Shown here: in pieces, positions 54,755 to 64,000 of the stretch | Layout: every line of letters begins with the position of its first letter | How positions within the stretch are numbered: position 1 is the first letter of the stretch | Notes under the pieces: generated by a model | What the model was told of the DNA's origin: nothing | The model's input: the letters and a program-made list of their open reading frames with translations, nothing else | Databases searched by the model: none | Program-made: the position numbers and the translations under genes | From: Desulfosporosinus shakirovi | GTDB lineage: Bacteria; Bacillota; Desulfitobacteriia; Desulfitobacteriales; Desulfitobacteriaceae | Direction of reading: 5' to 3' | DNA length: 64,000 nt | Assembly: GCF_020595055.1 (NCBI RefSeq) | Contig: NZ_JAJDOO010000010.1 | Span: forward strand, 62,001-126,000

Positions 54755-54931
54755 TCAGTCCCCATCCAAAAGAGCCAGTAGCTGTTTGGTGTAAGGATGC
54801 CTATTCAGTGCAAAAAGTTCTTTCCCTTCGCAGACATCCACCATTTCTCCTCGCTGCATAACCATTAGCCGTTCGCTCATAAAGTGAACAGCACTAAGAT
54901 CATGGGAAATGAAATGAAAAGATAAGCCACT
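54755..54931 (-). pseudogene. Dipeptide/nickel-type ABC ATPase, C-terminal remnant
   Basis: About 58 codons. The sequence FHFISHDLSAVHFMSERLMVMQRGEMVD and HPYTKQLLALLDG is the C-terminal end (His-switch to tail) of OppF/NikE-type ATPases. Everything before is lost. The open frame runs upstream only through the riboswitch terminator and leader, so a deletion has joined the riboswitch directly to this remnant. Confidence 0.8.
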
Positions 54932-54936
54932 CCATG

Positions 54937-54968
54937 CAAAAAACCTCTCAACCGATTGGTCAAGAGGC
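54937..54968 (-). terminator. Terminator of cobalamin riboswitch 1
   Basis: Minus strand: GCCTCTTGACCAATCGGTTGAGAGG followed by TTTTTTGC. Imperfect stem, strong T-run. It lies about 75 bp downstream of the aptamer and is the likely expression platform. It is directly followed by the ABC remnant. Confidence 0.75.
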
Positions 54969-55039
54969 TTAAAAACTGATAAACATTTGCTCATCACTAA
55001 TAATACCTCCTCTATCGCTCGTAGAGTTTCGGCTTGCAT

Positions 55040-55205
55040 CATTTAGGCAGGTCTTCTGACTCTGGATCATCAATGGTTCATACCTTCCCGGACTCGTCCA
55101 GTGGCATCAATGAGCCATTTCCCCATCACAGCGGCGGGACCATGCAGGAATTACACCTGTTTCCCTTTTAAACCGAGGTTCTCGAACTTCAGTACCTAAA
55201 TTCCC
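55040..55205 (-). promoter_or_regulatory. Cobalamin riboswitch 1
   Basis: Read on the minus strand: GGGAAACAGGTGTAATTCCTG, then TCCCGCCGCTGTGATGGGG, GCCACTG, GGGAAGG and GAGTCAGAAGACCTGCC. All B12-box elements are present. It lies at the head of the leftward unit with the nitrogenase-like, ABC and cobO genes, so transcription of that unit should fall when adenosylcobalamin is plentiful. Confidence 0.95.
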
Positions 55206-55260
55206 TAAGTATTTAGTTTTATTGATATCTAGTGATCATCGACACCTATAAAAAAATAAA

Positions 55261-55311
55261 GAGACAACCTCACATCACTAATCCAGAAGACAGCAATGTA
55301 TCGGTTGTCTC
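55261..55311 (-). terminator. Hairpin upstream of riboswitch 1
   Basis: Arms GAGACAACC and GGTTGTCTC (9 bp) around a 33-nt loop. On the minus strand they are followed by TTTATTTTTTT. It could be the terminator of a gene lost between the two riboswitches, or a remaining part of riboswitch 2's operon. Confidence 0.5.
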
Positions 55312-55429
55312 GGACGGCGCGTTCTCCTCCGCTTTCAAGTTGCATTCGCATTTTTGAAAGCTGATCCCACTTGAACAAGACATTGACCCCGCAGGTCAGT
55401 TTCCCTCTGGAAACCTTTTATGTACATAA

Positions 55430-55462
55430 AATAATAGATAAAGCCCTTCATAATGAAGGGCC
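55430..55462 (-). terminator. Terminator downstream of riboswitch 2
   Basis: Minus strand: GCCCTTCATTATGAAGGGC followed by TTTATCTATTATTTT. It lies 40 bp behind the second cobalamin aptamer and is its likely expression platform. Confidence 0.8.
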
Positions 55463-55504
55463 GAATTAACAAGTCCCTCCACCCATCCATCGTGAGTAAA
55501 GCAT

Positions 55505-55665
55505 CTAAGCAATCAGGTCTCCTGGCTCAGGATCCTCATTTACTGCCTCCTTCCCAAGTTTCCTCAGTGGATGTTTGGCAGAAACTCCCCGTTACAGTGG
55601 CGGGACCGCGCCGGATTTACACCGGCTTCCCTGTTATGATTTCTCTGCTAAAGAAAATCACTTGC
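55505..55665 (-). promoter_or_regulatory. Cobalamin riboswitch 2
   Basis: Minus strand: GGGAAGCCGGTGTAAATCCGG, GGTCCCGCCACTGTAACGGGG, then CCACTGAGGAAACTTGGGAAGG and GAGCCAGGAGACCTG. Complete B12-box set. It lies about 300 bp upstream of riboswitch 1 in the same direction, with no gene between, giving a tandem arrangement. Confidence 0.95.
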
Positions 55666-55856
55666 TCATTTATTTAATAAATTAAACTTAACACAAAACC
55701 ACAACATGGTCAAGCATACTGACGTTGAACAATGAACACTAGGTGACATCGGAAATCCTCTTTTCAGTTTAGAATTGTTGTATGAAATATATTTTACCTG
55801 ATGAACCAAGGCTATGGGCTTGTTACCGCCTATGATGGTGACAAAGAAAATAAAAA

Positions 55857-55893
55857 CGGACTGTTACTGGACCTGAAGATCCGGTAACAGTCG
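55857..55893 (-). terminator. Terminator of mop
   Basis: Stem CGACTGTTACCGG/CCAGTAACAGTCC (minus strand) with a 10-nt loop, followed by GTTTTTATTTTC. It lies 49 bp behind the mop stop. Confidence 0.9.
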
Positions 55894-55941
55894 TTTTATC
55901 ATTAATTTTCCAGAATATTTAACGCCTTTATAACGGATTCA

Positions 55942-56148
55942 CTATTTCATAATCATAACAGAACTTGCTTTGATAAGAGCGGTGACATCGTCTCCCACTT
56001 TAAGCTCCATTGAATCCGCCGACCCGGTGGTAATTGAAGCTACTACCACTGCTTGAGCACTAACATCTAAGATTACTTCAGTCGATACCGGACCTTTCTT
56101 AATGTCCTTAATTTTCCCTTTAAGCTGATTTCTCGTCGATAATTTCAT
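55942..56148 (-). CDS. mop: Molbindin (Mop, molybdate-binding protein)
   Basis: 68 residues, the length of single-domain molbindins. KLSTRNQLKGKIKDIKKGPVSTEVIL and VVASITTGSADSMELKVGDDVTALIKASSVMIMK form the TOBE/Mop fold that binds molybdate or tungstate in a hexamer. The start follows GGAGGTGTACAT. It sits between the cobalamin-controlled cluster and the anf region. Molybdenum storage is relevant because Fe-only nitrogenase is used when molybdenum is scarce (family knowledge). Confidence 0.93.
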   Translation of the reverse strand: MKLSTRNQLKGKIKDIKKGPVSTEVILDVSAQAVVVASITTGSADSMELKVGDDVTALIKASSVMIMK

Positions 56149-56504
56149 ATGTACACCTCCATCTATAGTCATGCATAGTATTGCACCAACAAGAAATATA
56201 CATACAAAACCGCTTCCATTCCGGGCCAATATCTTGGCGAATGATTTCCTATGGTCATCTTCAATCCTTCCATTGCAGTTCTAAGCCAACCGCTTCTGAG
56301 CTAATCTGCTGGGCTCTGCGACCCTAGAAGAGCCGTACGAGTCTTGCCATTTGATGAATCGTATGATGTTCCTTTCTGTCGCTGACCACAGCATCAGCCC
56401 TCCCAATTGGGATTTCGGGACTTACAAACTTCGGACTTCGTTTCCGGCCTGCTAGTTCACTGTCTACACTTAGAGCAATGATCACCCTGTGCCTCTCCAG
56501 ACTT
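56149..56504. other. Intergenic without a recognised gene
   Basis: About 350 bp with several small complementary segments (GGGCTCTGCGACCCTAGAAGAGCC, GACTTACAAACTTCGGACTTCG). An open frame on the minus strand exists but reads as non-coding. It may be the decayed end of an inserted element. I cannot assign it. Confidence 0.5.
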
Positions 56505-56564
56505 GCTCTATATATAAAGGCACTTTGAGGAAAAATCCTCAAAGTGCCTTTATATATAGAGCAG
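56505..56564. terminator. Perfect 28-bp inverted repeat
   Basis: Two perfect 28-bp arms starting TGCTCTATATATAAAGG around a 4-nt AAAA loop. It lies 8 bp behind the stop of the flavin protein gene and can act as a strong terminator, although no long T-run follows. Such length and perfection is more than termination needs. Confidence 0.7.
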
Positions 56565-56571
56565 TATATCG

Positions 56572-57105
56572 TTACCGAGTTTCCAAATGGAACAGTTTGC
56601 CCGATTCTACTGAGTTTTCTTTGGCCGTCATTTCCTGAGGCGTTACCCGATAAACAGAAACCGCATTCCCATCCATGGAAGAGCGATATTTCTCAATCAA
56701 AGTGCTGGTTAAAGGTTGGCTGTAATACTTGGGCATAAATTTATCCAGCACTTTTTGTAATGCCGCAGTAGCCTCTTCGAGATCAGTCACCTTTTCAGCT
56801 TTTCCAAAAATCATCACGCTCATGTATGCCGTATCAGCATGGCAAGGTACTGGGTCGGTTACGGTACCCTGTTCCTTATAGATCGTAAAACAAACAAGGG
56901 GATTTTCGGAAAGAATCTTTTCTTTTTTGCCTGAACCCATGCCATGAAAGTAAACACAACCATTATGCCATACATAGTTCACCGGAACGGTATAGGGAAA
57001 AATACCACTTACCATGCCAAGCACACCTGTTCTTTCTCGCCCAAGAAAGGTTTCGATTTTCTGCTGGTCTGTACAGTTTCTCGTCGTATAACTCACCTGA
57101 TTCAT
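56572..57105 (-). CDS. Pyridoxamine 5'-phosphate oxidase-like flavin protein (NimA-like)
   Basis: About 177 residues. Split-barrel FMN-binding fold of the NimA type: GRERTGVLGMVSGIFPYTVPVNYVWHNGCVYFHGMGSGKK, with the conserved His of the NimA group (CVYFHG). Residues CFTIYKEQG and YMSVMIFGKAEKV complete the fold. Members reduce nitroaromatic compounds or bind flavin or haem. The ATG overlaps the previous stop codon (TGATG), so it is coupled to the glutamine amidotransferase gene. The physiological substrate is unknown. Confidence 0.88.
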   Translation of the reverse strand: MNQVSYTTRNCTDQQKIETFLGRERTGVLGMVSGIFPYTVPVNYVWHNGCVYFHGMGSGKKEKILSENPLVCFTIYKEQGTVTDPVPCHADTAYMSVMIFGKAEKVTDLEEATAALQKVLDKFMPKYYSQPLTSTLIEKYRSSMDGNAVSVYRVTPQEMTAKENSVESGKLFHLETR

Positions 57106-57818
57106 CACAGATCACCCTTTCTAGCCATTTTTTCCAGTTGCGTAAGAAACATAGTCATCCACTGGTTATTTAGTTCGATGTATTCAGGGTGAGCAAGCAG
57201 TTCTTCCGGTGTCTGAACGTAAATCCCAGGAACCATTTCTCCCCCGCAGTTTTCCACCAGGCCCTTGATGATTGACGAAGTATTTTCCATATGAAACTGA
57301 AACCCAAAGACCCTTTTTCTATAAATGAAGGCCTGCTGCTTACAGGCATCGCTTTCCGCCAGGCAGTTCGTATCTTCCGGCAGTACACTGAAGGTGTCCC
57401 CATGCCACTGGAATACGATGGGCTGATGAGGGAAAAAGGAAAATAAGGGGGATGACCTGGCTTCTTCGCTCCAACGAATTGGAAACCAGCCAATTTCCGG
57501 ATGAGGATTTTTGGTCACCTTCCCACCTATCACATCAGCAATCAATTGCCCTCCAAGACATAGGCCAATAATCACTTTACCCGAGTCGATGGCTGCTCGG
57601 ATGAACGCTTTTTCCTTGATAAGCCAGGGATAAGTTTCCTCTTCGTAAACATTCATCGGACCACCCATGACTACCAACCAATCGAAATCCTGCTGGTCAG
57701 GCAAAAGGCCATTTTCGTACACTTGGGTATTTGTTATTCTAAAACCTTTTTCCTTGGCCCAGCCTAGAATGCTCCCGGGATTTTCAAAGGGGGCATGTTG
57801 CAAATAGTGAAGCCTCAT
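57105..57818 (-). CDS. Class I glutamine amidotransferase-like protein
   Basis: 237 residues, GATase1 fold. Catalytic Cys in GLCLGGQLIADVIGG, His in FGFQFHMENT. The oxyanion block VVMGGPMNVYEEE is intact. It is a stand-alone domain like those related to GMP synthase's amidase or gamma-glutamyl hydrolases, with unknown acceptor. It is followed by the NimA-like gene with stop/start overlap. The two may form a small detoxification or modification unit (inference). Confidence 0.92.
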   Translation of the reverse strand: MRLHYLQHAPFENPGSILGWAKEKGFRITNTQVYENGLLPDQQDFDWLVVMGGPMNVYEEETYPWLIKEKAFIRAAIDSGKVIIGLCLGGQLIADVIGGKVTKNPHPEIGWFPIRWSEEARSSPLFSFFPHQPIVFQWHGDTFSVLPEDTNCLAESDACKQQAFIYRKRVFGFQFHMENTSSIIKGLVENCGGEMVPGIYVQTPEELLAHPEYIELNNQWMTMFLTQLEKMARKGDL

Positions 57819-57867
57819 CTCCTTATTTCCGTCCTTTCGTCATTAATTTTTGGGGTTTTTTGGCTTT

Positions 57868-58416
57868 TCACGGGCCGCAATCAGCACCGGTTTTACTCAC
57901 CCAGTTGGATCTTGAATTTTTCAAAATAGGCACGGCATAGGAAGCAGGCTTTGTTTCCCTATTTTGCAAAAGAGTCAGATACTCTGTAGGCAAACCCTGC
58001 TCTTTGCCACCTTGCACAATAAAATCCAGATATTCAGTGCTGGGAAGTTTCGCCTCTTTTAAGATATCCTTTTTGTAGATTATAGCATTAATCGTCTCCT
58101 GCTTCATATCAACTACTTTCACAGGATAGTGAAAATACGCGCCTGTCCCATTAAGACGAGCATCCTCATACACATCTAGTGACTCCCAATCAAAAACCTG
58201 CAATTCATATAATACTCCCCAAACCTCCGATTGGAGCTCAGGAACTACCGTTTCCTGGGCCCCATCCCAAACAGCCGAATATCCGTAAAATTCAACCTTG
58301 TAACCTGGCAGACGAGCAACTCCAAGCACCTTTGGACTCGAACACCTTTGCTTCATTTGTGCCCAGTTCAGATTTGAACCATAGGCAAAATAACAGTGAG
58401 TCACTTTCTTCATCAT
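57868..58416 (-). CDS. Gamma-glutamylcyclotransferase-family protein
   Basis: About 182 residues. Nucleotide-free GGCT/AIG2 fold: CYFAYGSNLNWAQMKQRC near the start is the family's YGSNL loop, and DVYEDARLNG carries the likely catalytic Glu. It would cleave gamma-glutamyl bonds to give 5-oxoproline. Two adjacent ATGs follow GAAAGGAGAAAA. It is 50 bp upstream of the amidotransferase gene, in the same direction. Confidence 0.88.
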   Translation of the reverse strand: MMKKVTHCYFAYGSNLNWAQMKQRCSSPKVLGVARLPGYKVEFYGYSAVWDGAQETVVPELQSEVWGVLYELQVFDWESLDVYEDARLNGTGAYFHYPVKVVDMKQETINAIIYKKDILKEAKLPSTEYLDFIVQGGKEQGLPTEYLTLLQNRETKPASYAVPILKNSRSNWVSKTGADCGP

Positions 58417-58521
58417 TTTTCTCCTTTCACATAATTTCCCAAAAACCTTCACCCTCACTACTGCTAGCCAGCGCTAGGTTGGAGCCTTATCACCACCCTC
58501 TCCAACCTTTGAAGCCCTATT

Positions 58522-59798
58522 CTAGCCAAGTTGTTGTTGCACAAACCTTAAACCTTGCTCAACCGTATCACAATGTTCCACACTGGTAATGCCTCGTTCA
58601 AGAAGCTTTTGCTGAGCATGATAGCCAATTCGCAGCGTAAGTACTGCCTCACAGTCGGCAATCACGTCAACTAAAGCATCGCGGCGAGACTGTTCTTCAT
58701 CACATTCAGCCATCCCTAAACAATATTGATCAACTGCTCGAGATTCCAGAAAAGAAATTTCCGGCCCGGCTATTTCGTAAATTAAAAATTCCTTAGCATG
58801 GCCAAAATGCAAATCAACCAAGCTCCCATGTTTTGAGGTTACCGCAACCTTAAGTTTGGGGGACTCTTTTTCCTCTTGTTTACTAATTGGCAGAGTGGCT
58901 ACCAGTCGTTCATTGTCACGAAATTCCTGAGACCGATCTTCTCCAAGCAACCCGATAGCATCAGCGCGGCATTGCTTGCAGTGACGCATCTGCCTGACAT
59001 CCTGTTCACACAAATTCCTCATCTCATTAACATCTTTCATGGTAGTTTGAGGAAACTTTTCAAAAACACTGCCTGAAGCTGGAATTAGCGGCATAATATT
59101 TATAATATAAACGCCAACCTCTTTCATTTTCTTCACAACTTCCGGAATATGTTGGTCATTAATACCTTTTAGCATAACAATATTAATTTTTACAACAACT
59201 CCTTGAGCTAAGAGTAGAGCAATACCTGCCAGCTGATTTTCAATCAGCAGTTTTACTCCAGACTCCCTTCATAGAGCTGTCCTTTATACTTAATATGTTG
59301 ATAGATTTTCGCCCCAATAGCGCTATCTAAACAATTAACGGTCACGGTCACATGGGTAACACCGAGCTCGACAATTTCCTGAGCATACTCCGGCAGTAGT
59401 AGTCCATTTGTTGAAAGACAAAAAACGATGTGCGGATTTTCCGCTCCAATCAAGCGGATTGTCTCCCGCGTGTTTTCCCAATTGGCTAAAGCATCTCCAG
59501 GTCCTGCAATTCCGACCACACTAAGTTGCCCAATTCGAGCACTTACCTTGTCAAACTTGTTTTTAGCTGCTTGTGGCGCAAGTATTTCACTGGTTACACC
59601 TGGACGACTTTCATTGACACAATCAAATTTACGATTACAATAGTTGCAGCTAATATTACAATGTGGTGCAACAGGCAAATGCATTCGAGCAAATTTCTGA
59701 TGAGCATCAAAGGAGTAACAGGGATGCCTCTGGGTTTTTTCCAACATAGCAGCAGCTATTGGCATTTTTGTATCCGACGTCGTAACTGGACAACCCAT
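58522..59798 (-). pseudogene. nifB: nifB, frameshifted near 59260
   Basis: NifB makes the Fe-S-carbide core of all nitrogenase cofactors. The N-terminal radical SAM part has Cys47-x3-Cys51-x2-Cys54 (HCNISCNYCNRKFDC) and AGPGDALAN. The frame stops at 59253. From about 59250 the sequence continues in another frame (GVKLLIENQLAGIALLLAQG ... MLKGINDQHI) and ends with a NifX-like domain (KVAVTSKHGSLVDLHFGHAKEF) at 58522. The length fits one missing base. Without it the gene would be intact, about 425 residues. It ends the anf operon side. Confidence 0.88.
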
Positions 59799-59903
59799 AT
59801 TTTTCACCTCGGCCTTCTATCTTTTTTCTTTAATAATCCCTATACTCCTCTTAATTAAATTTAGCTTAGAACGGAATGCCGTGGTTCACTCATTATTTTA
59901 TGA

Positions 59904-59964
59904 GCTTTTTAATGACTAGTCAGAACCTGATAATCATCAGATTCTGACTAGTCCGGTAAAAAGC
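59904..59964. other. Large inverted repeat between anfK and nifB
   Basis: Outer arms GCTTTTTA/TAAAAAGC and inner arms GACTAGTCAGAA(C/T)CTGAT around a 4-nt centre make a 61-bp hairpin. No T-run follows on the minus strand. It may separate the messages of anfK and nifB or stabilise the anf mRNA end. Confidence 0.6.
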
Positions 59965-60018
59965 CAGTTGAGTTTTACAAGCATTGCTTGCTCAGAATCC
60001 TAATCCGTTTAATTCTCT

Positions 60019-61413
60019 TTACCATACATTCAGTATCCATTCCTTATTCTTTTTGTACTCCATATCAGTGAACAGCGTGTTCGCCATCTCTTCGGCGAGC
60101 CAGATCGCGCCCGCATAGCCGACAACCGGGTGACGGTACAGTCCCGCCCGGTCGTAGGTGGGAAACCCCACGCGGACCATAGGAATATTATTGTCAATGG
60201 CAATGAAGCGCCCTTTGGAATGACCCAATATGAGATCGAGTTCCAATCCCTGGTTTTTGATCCGATCTTCCAGCTCCCACAGATCTGAATTGCAGATGAC
60301 CTGCATTTCGAAATCAACGTTTTCCTGAAACGCCTTGAGACGGGGATCCTCCTGATAGGTCACGTTGTCATCGCCGAGCAGAAGCAGCACAGGCTTCATC
60401 TCCAGATCGAGACAAAATTCCGCCAGACCTATGACCAGATCAGGATGTCCGTAGATAGCAACTCGCTTATCGGCGAAAAACATGTGCACAAGATCCGTCA
60501 GTGCATCAATGGCAATTCCTCGTTCGCGAACGAGGGACTGAGGAATTGGCTTGCCGGTCATTTTCTTCAGATTCTGCAAAAAGGTATCCGTGTTGCGGAT
60601 GCCGATAGGGGTCGGCCCTATTATGGTCGGAATGTCAAATTCCTTTTCAAGATAGTGGGCGGCTTTTCCACCCTCGTATTTGTTCAGCGCAATCGTTCCC
60701 AGGGCATTGGCCGTGTCGATCAGTTCCTCAACCGTCGTGCTGCCGTGGGAAACGGCGCTATGATCCGGATCTGGCATTAAAGGGGAATCGAAGCTTTCAA
60801 TTTCGAAAAGAACCGTTGCCTCCACCTGCATTTCTGACAGAAGATGCTTAAGCGCTGTCACGTCTCCCGGGTTAACCCAGCCGGTAATTAGGTTGAGTTT
60901 TCCGTTGGGTTTGTCCTTTTTGGCCAGGGTCTGGACAAAAGCCTCCAGGGCCACATCGTATCCCGTCACCTGACTTCCTTTAAAACTGGGGGTATGAACC
61001 GGAATAAGATAGACCTCCCGATCAGCATATTTTTCTTTTAAAAGCCCTTGATTGAGTTTGCGAATCACACCATCGACATCGTCACCGATGACTTCCGTCG
61101 AGCAGGTTGTGATAATGGGTATGACTTTCACATGGGGATAGCGCATTAAAACCACATCGACCGCTTCCTCGACACGATGGACGGCACCGAAGACTGCACC
61201 ATCCTCATGCACTGATGAAGACGCGATATCAAAGTTATCCTTAAAATGCTGAGCGAACAACAAGCGGACGAACATCACACAGCCCTGTCCTCCATGAACT
61301 ACTGCCAGACAATCCTTGATTCCTATGCTGGCATACTGCGCTCCCGCAGGCTGGCAGGTAAATATCGGATTGATAATGCCGGCACGTTCTTTTTCTTTGA
61401 TCTCACAAGACAT
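60019..61413 (-). CDS. anfK: Fe-only nitrogenase beta subunit
   Basis: 464 residues. It begins [45 protein letters not shown], giving the P-cluster cysteines (FTCQP, GQGC and in [11 protein letters not shown]). It is the beta chain of the FeFe protein, pairing with AnfD and AnfG. The length and the close fit to the alternative (Anf/Vnf) type exclude MoFe NifK, which has about 50 extra residues. It is 64 bp behind anfG. The gene is complete. Confidence 0.95.
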   Translation of the reverse strand: MSCEIKEKERAGIINPIFTCQPAGAQYASIGIKDCLAVVHGGQGCVMFVRLLFAQHFKDNFDIASSSVHEDGAVFGAVHRVEEAVDVVLMRYPHVKVIPIITTCSTEVIGDDVDGVIRKLNQGLLKEKYADREVYLIPVHTPSFKGSQVTGYDVALEAFVQTLAKKDKPNGKLNLITGWVNPGDVTALKHLLSEMQVEATVLFEIESFDSPLMPDPDHSAVSHGSTTVEELIDTANALGTIALNKYEGGKAAHYLEKEFDIPTIIGPTPIGIRNTDTFLQNLKKMTGKPIPQSLVRERGIAIDALTDLVHMFFADKRVAIYGHPDLVIGLAEFCLDLEMKPVLLLLGDDNVTYQEDPRLKAFQENVDFEMQVICNSDLWELEDRIKNQGLELDLILGHSKGRFIAIDNNIPMVRVGFPTYDRAGLYRHPVVGYAGAIWLAEEMANTLFTDMEYKKNKEWILNVW

Positions 61414-61477
61414 AGTATGACACCCTTTCCTCTTAAATTTCTTCTACTTCCAACCGTGACGGCACAGCTCCCAGCTT

Positions 61478-61840
61478 TTAATACTTAGGGTCAGTAAGCT
61501 CTTCATTCAGTGATCCTGTAATCGTCAAGAAGTCCATGCGCTCTTTGAGTCCCTGCATGAGTGACTTAATGTCCTTTTTCTCCATGGTGGCCAGCCACGG
61601 ATAGGTAGCTTTAAAATCCCTGGCCAAGATTACAGCATCCACCCAATAGCATTTGTCCGCCGGAGTTTCAAGCTCGACGGGCTCCTCGCACAACAACTGC
61701 CTGGTTTTGGTCAGGATACCCTCGTTTTGTCTCTCCCTGTCCCAGGCGCGGGAGTGAAACTGCCACAGACACCATTTCATGATATAGTCCACCAGTTGCT
61801 CAACTCTGTCCTTTTGAGTCTCTTCCAGACTTACTTCCAT
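61478..61840 (-). CDS. anfG: Fe-only nitrogenase delta subunit
   Basis: 120 residues, within the usual range. The start chosen is the ATG about ten bases behind GGGAGG; earlier ATGs are too close. [21 protein letters not shown] is the family signature. The small subunit binds AnfD and is needed for the FeFe enzyme. It lies between anfD and anfK, the standard order for alternative nitrogenases. Confidence 0.95.
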   Translation of the reverse strand: MEVSLEETQKDRVEQLVDYIMKWCLWQFHSRAWDRERQNEGILTKTRQLLCEEPVELETPADKCYWVDAVILARDFKATYPWLATMEKKDIKSLMQGLKERMDFLTITGSLNEELTDPKY

Positions 61841-61856
61841 AACTGTCATGCCTCCC

Positions 61857-63437
<1,581 letters not shown>

Positions 63438-63466
63438 TTAATCCATGAATAGCTTACTTTCCTTTG

Positions 63467-63874
63467 TTAGATTGCCGCATCTCCCGACTCCTTTGTTCTA
63501 ACTCGGACTGCATCAAGGGCCGGCAGGACAAAGATTTTGCCGTCACCCACCTTGTACTCAGTTTTATTGGCCTTAATGATGGCTGAAATAATCTTTACCA
63601 CATCTTCGTCATGGGCCAGGATATTAAACATTCTGCGGGGAAACAAACGAGTGCCATCTAAGAACTCGGTGATCATCTTTTCTGTAGTCTGATCATCTTT
63701 CTGAGCCAAGGCCAATAAAGTCTTTCTCCGTTCAGCAATGATGGATTTGTCTTCCACCAGCTTGCCGCGCCCCACAACCTTAGTAGCCGTGAAACCGGCA
63801 GCCCCAACTTCGATTAGAGCCTTTTTAGTAACACTGACCTTATTCATTCTTACGACAGCTATAATCTCTTTCAT
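63467..63874 (-). CDS. nifI2: Nitrogenase-associated PII protein NifI2
   Basis: 135 residues. PII fold: MKEIIAVVRMNKVSVTKKALIEVGAAGFTATKVVGRG, and the C-terminal VGDGKIFVLPALDAVRVRTKE. The T-loop region lacks the Tyr of GlnB and is replaced by a longer insert, as in the NifI2 type. NifI1 and NifI2 together switch off nitrogenase directly in response to ammonium (2-oxoglutarate and ATP/ADP sensing). It precedes anfD by 47 bp. Confidence 0.93.
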   Translation of the reverse strand: MKEIIAVVRMNKVSVTKKALIEVGAAGFTATKVVGRGKLVEDKSIIAERRKTLLALAQKDDQTTEKMITEFLDGTRLFPRRMFNILAHDEDVVKIISAIIKANKTEYKVGDGKIFVLPALDAVRVRTKESGDAAI

Positions 63875-63886
63875 AACGCCACTCCT

Positions 63887-64000
63887 TTACAGCTCAGCAA
63901 CGCCGCTTGAGACGGTATATACTTCATCGATTGGACTTATAATTACTTTCCCATCCCCAAAAGCACCATTTTCACTGGTCTTAGCATGCTGGAGAATTAC
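63887..64000 (-). CDS. nifI1: Nitrogenase-associated PII protein NifI1 (partial)
   Basis: The last 37 residues are in the window. They end ENGAFGDGKVIISPIDEVYTVSSGVAEL, the C-terminal part of a PII protein, then TAA at 63887-63889. The position ahead of nifI2 identifies it as nifI1, as in the anfH-nifI1-nifI2-anfD-anfG-anfK order known from some anaerobes. The rest and probably anfH lie beyond the window edge. Confidence 0.9.
   Translation of the reverse strand, partial: VILQHAKTSENGAFGDGKVIISPIDEVYTVSSGVAEL

Noticed and set aside
59250-59272. Programmed -1 frameshift in nifB
   Set aside because: There is no X-XXY-YYZ slippery site and no stimulatory hairpin at the junction. NifB is not known to be frameshifted.

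Overview
The window looks like chromosome of an anaerobic, spore-former-type Firmicute of the Desulfosporosinus/Desulfitobacterium group. This is inferred from gene content and not tested by any search. The DNA is AT-rich with strong AGGAGG-type ribosome binding sites. It is packed with corrinoid-dependent methyl transfer, a nickel CO dehydrogenase, PocR-domain regulators, betaine transporters and an iron-only nitrogenase operon.

Layout. 0.2-9.8 kb is a mixed accessory stretch: a broken MFS transporter, a protein with a cationic eight-residue repeat, two universal stress proteins, a YebE-like membrane protein, two half-size permeases, a ruined two-component system, a HAD phosphatase, a YueI-like protein, a radical SAM maturase, a LysR regulator and the fluoride channel CrcB. 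10.3-13 kb is a SAM-riboswitch methionine unit (metY, metA). 13-25 kb is a leftward methyl-transfer cluster, probably for methoxylated compounds. It holds two corrinoid proteins, a UroD-type methyltransferase I, an MtrH/DHPS-type methyltransferase II, a corrinoid reductive activator, a GntR regulator, two transporters, a soluble chemoreceptor, two small conserved-looking proteins and a 47-residue gene. A palindrome, TGTATATACA, recurs before three of its transcription units. A structured GC-rich segment (candidate RNA) and a divergent CooS follow (25-27.6 kb).

28-42.7 kb is a second methyl-transfer region of glycine-betaine type: mtgA, mtgB, mtgC, two BCCT transporters, an orphan corrinoid protein, a PocR-AraC regulator, and a PocR-histidine kinase plus AraC-type response regulator. 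A 20-bp element plus a GAAAATTCC box is shared by the mtgA and second BCCT promoters at nearly the same distance from the -10 box. 42.7-48.1 kb carries kdpD-kdpE-ktrB-ktrA, where Kdp sensor genes sit with a Ktr potassium channel and no kdpFABC.

48.5-55.7 kb is the most unusual part. Two tandem cobalamin riboswitches head a leftward unit coding for an ABC ATPase remnant, a GNAT remnant, NifH-, NifD- and NifK-like proteins, a FecB/BtuF-type binding protein, permease and ATPase, and the corrinoid adenosyltransferase CobO. It therefore looks like a cobalamin-controlled nitrogenase-like system. It is in decay: NifH-like is frameshifted, NifK-like has an in-frame TGA, binding protein and permease are fused by a deletion, and the GNAT and first ABC gene are truncated. 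55.9-64 kb holds Mop, three small enzymes, a frameshifted nifB, and the anfK-anfG-anfD-nifI2-nifI1 operon (nifI1 runs off the end).

Functionally the window joins C1 supply (methoxy compounds, betaines, CO), the corrinoid chemistry that carries it, and two nitrogenase-family systems. Several genes are broken by substitutions, indels and deletions, so part of this region appears to be eroding.
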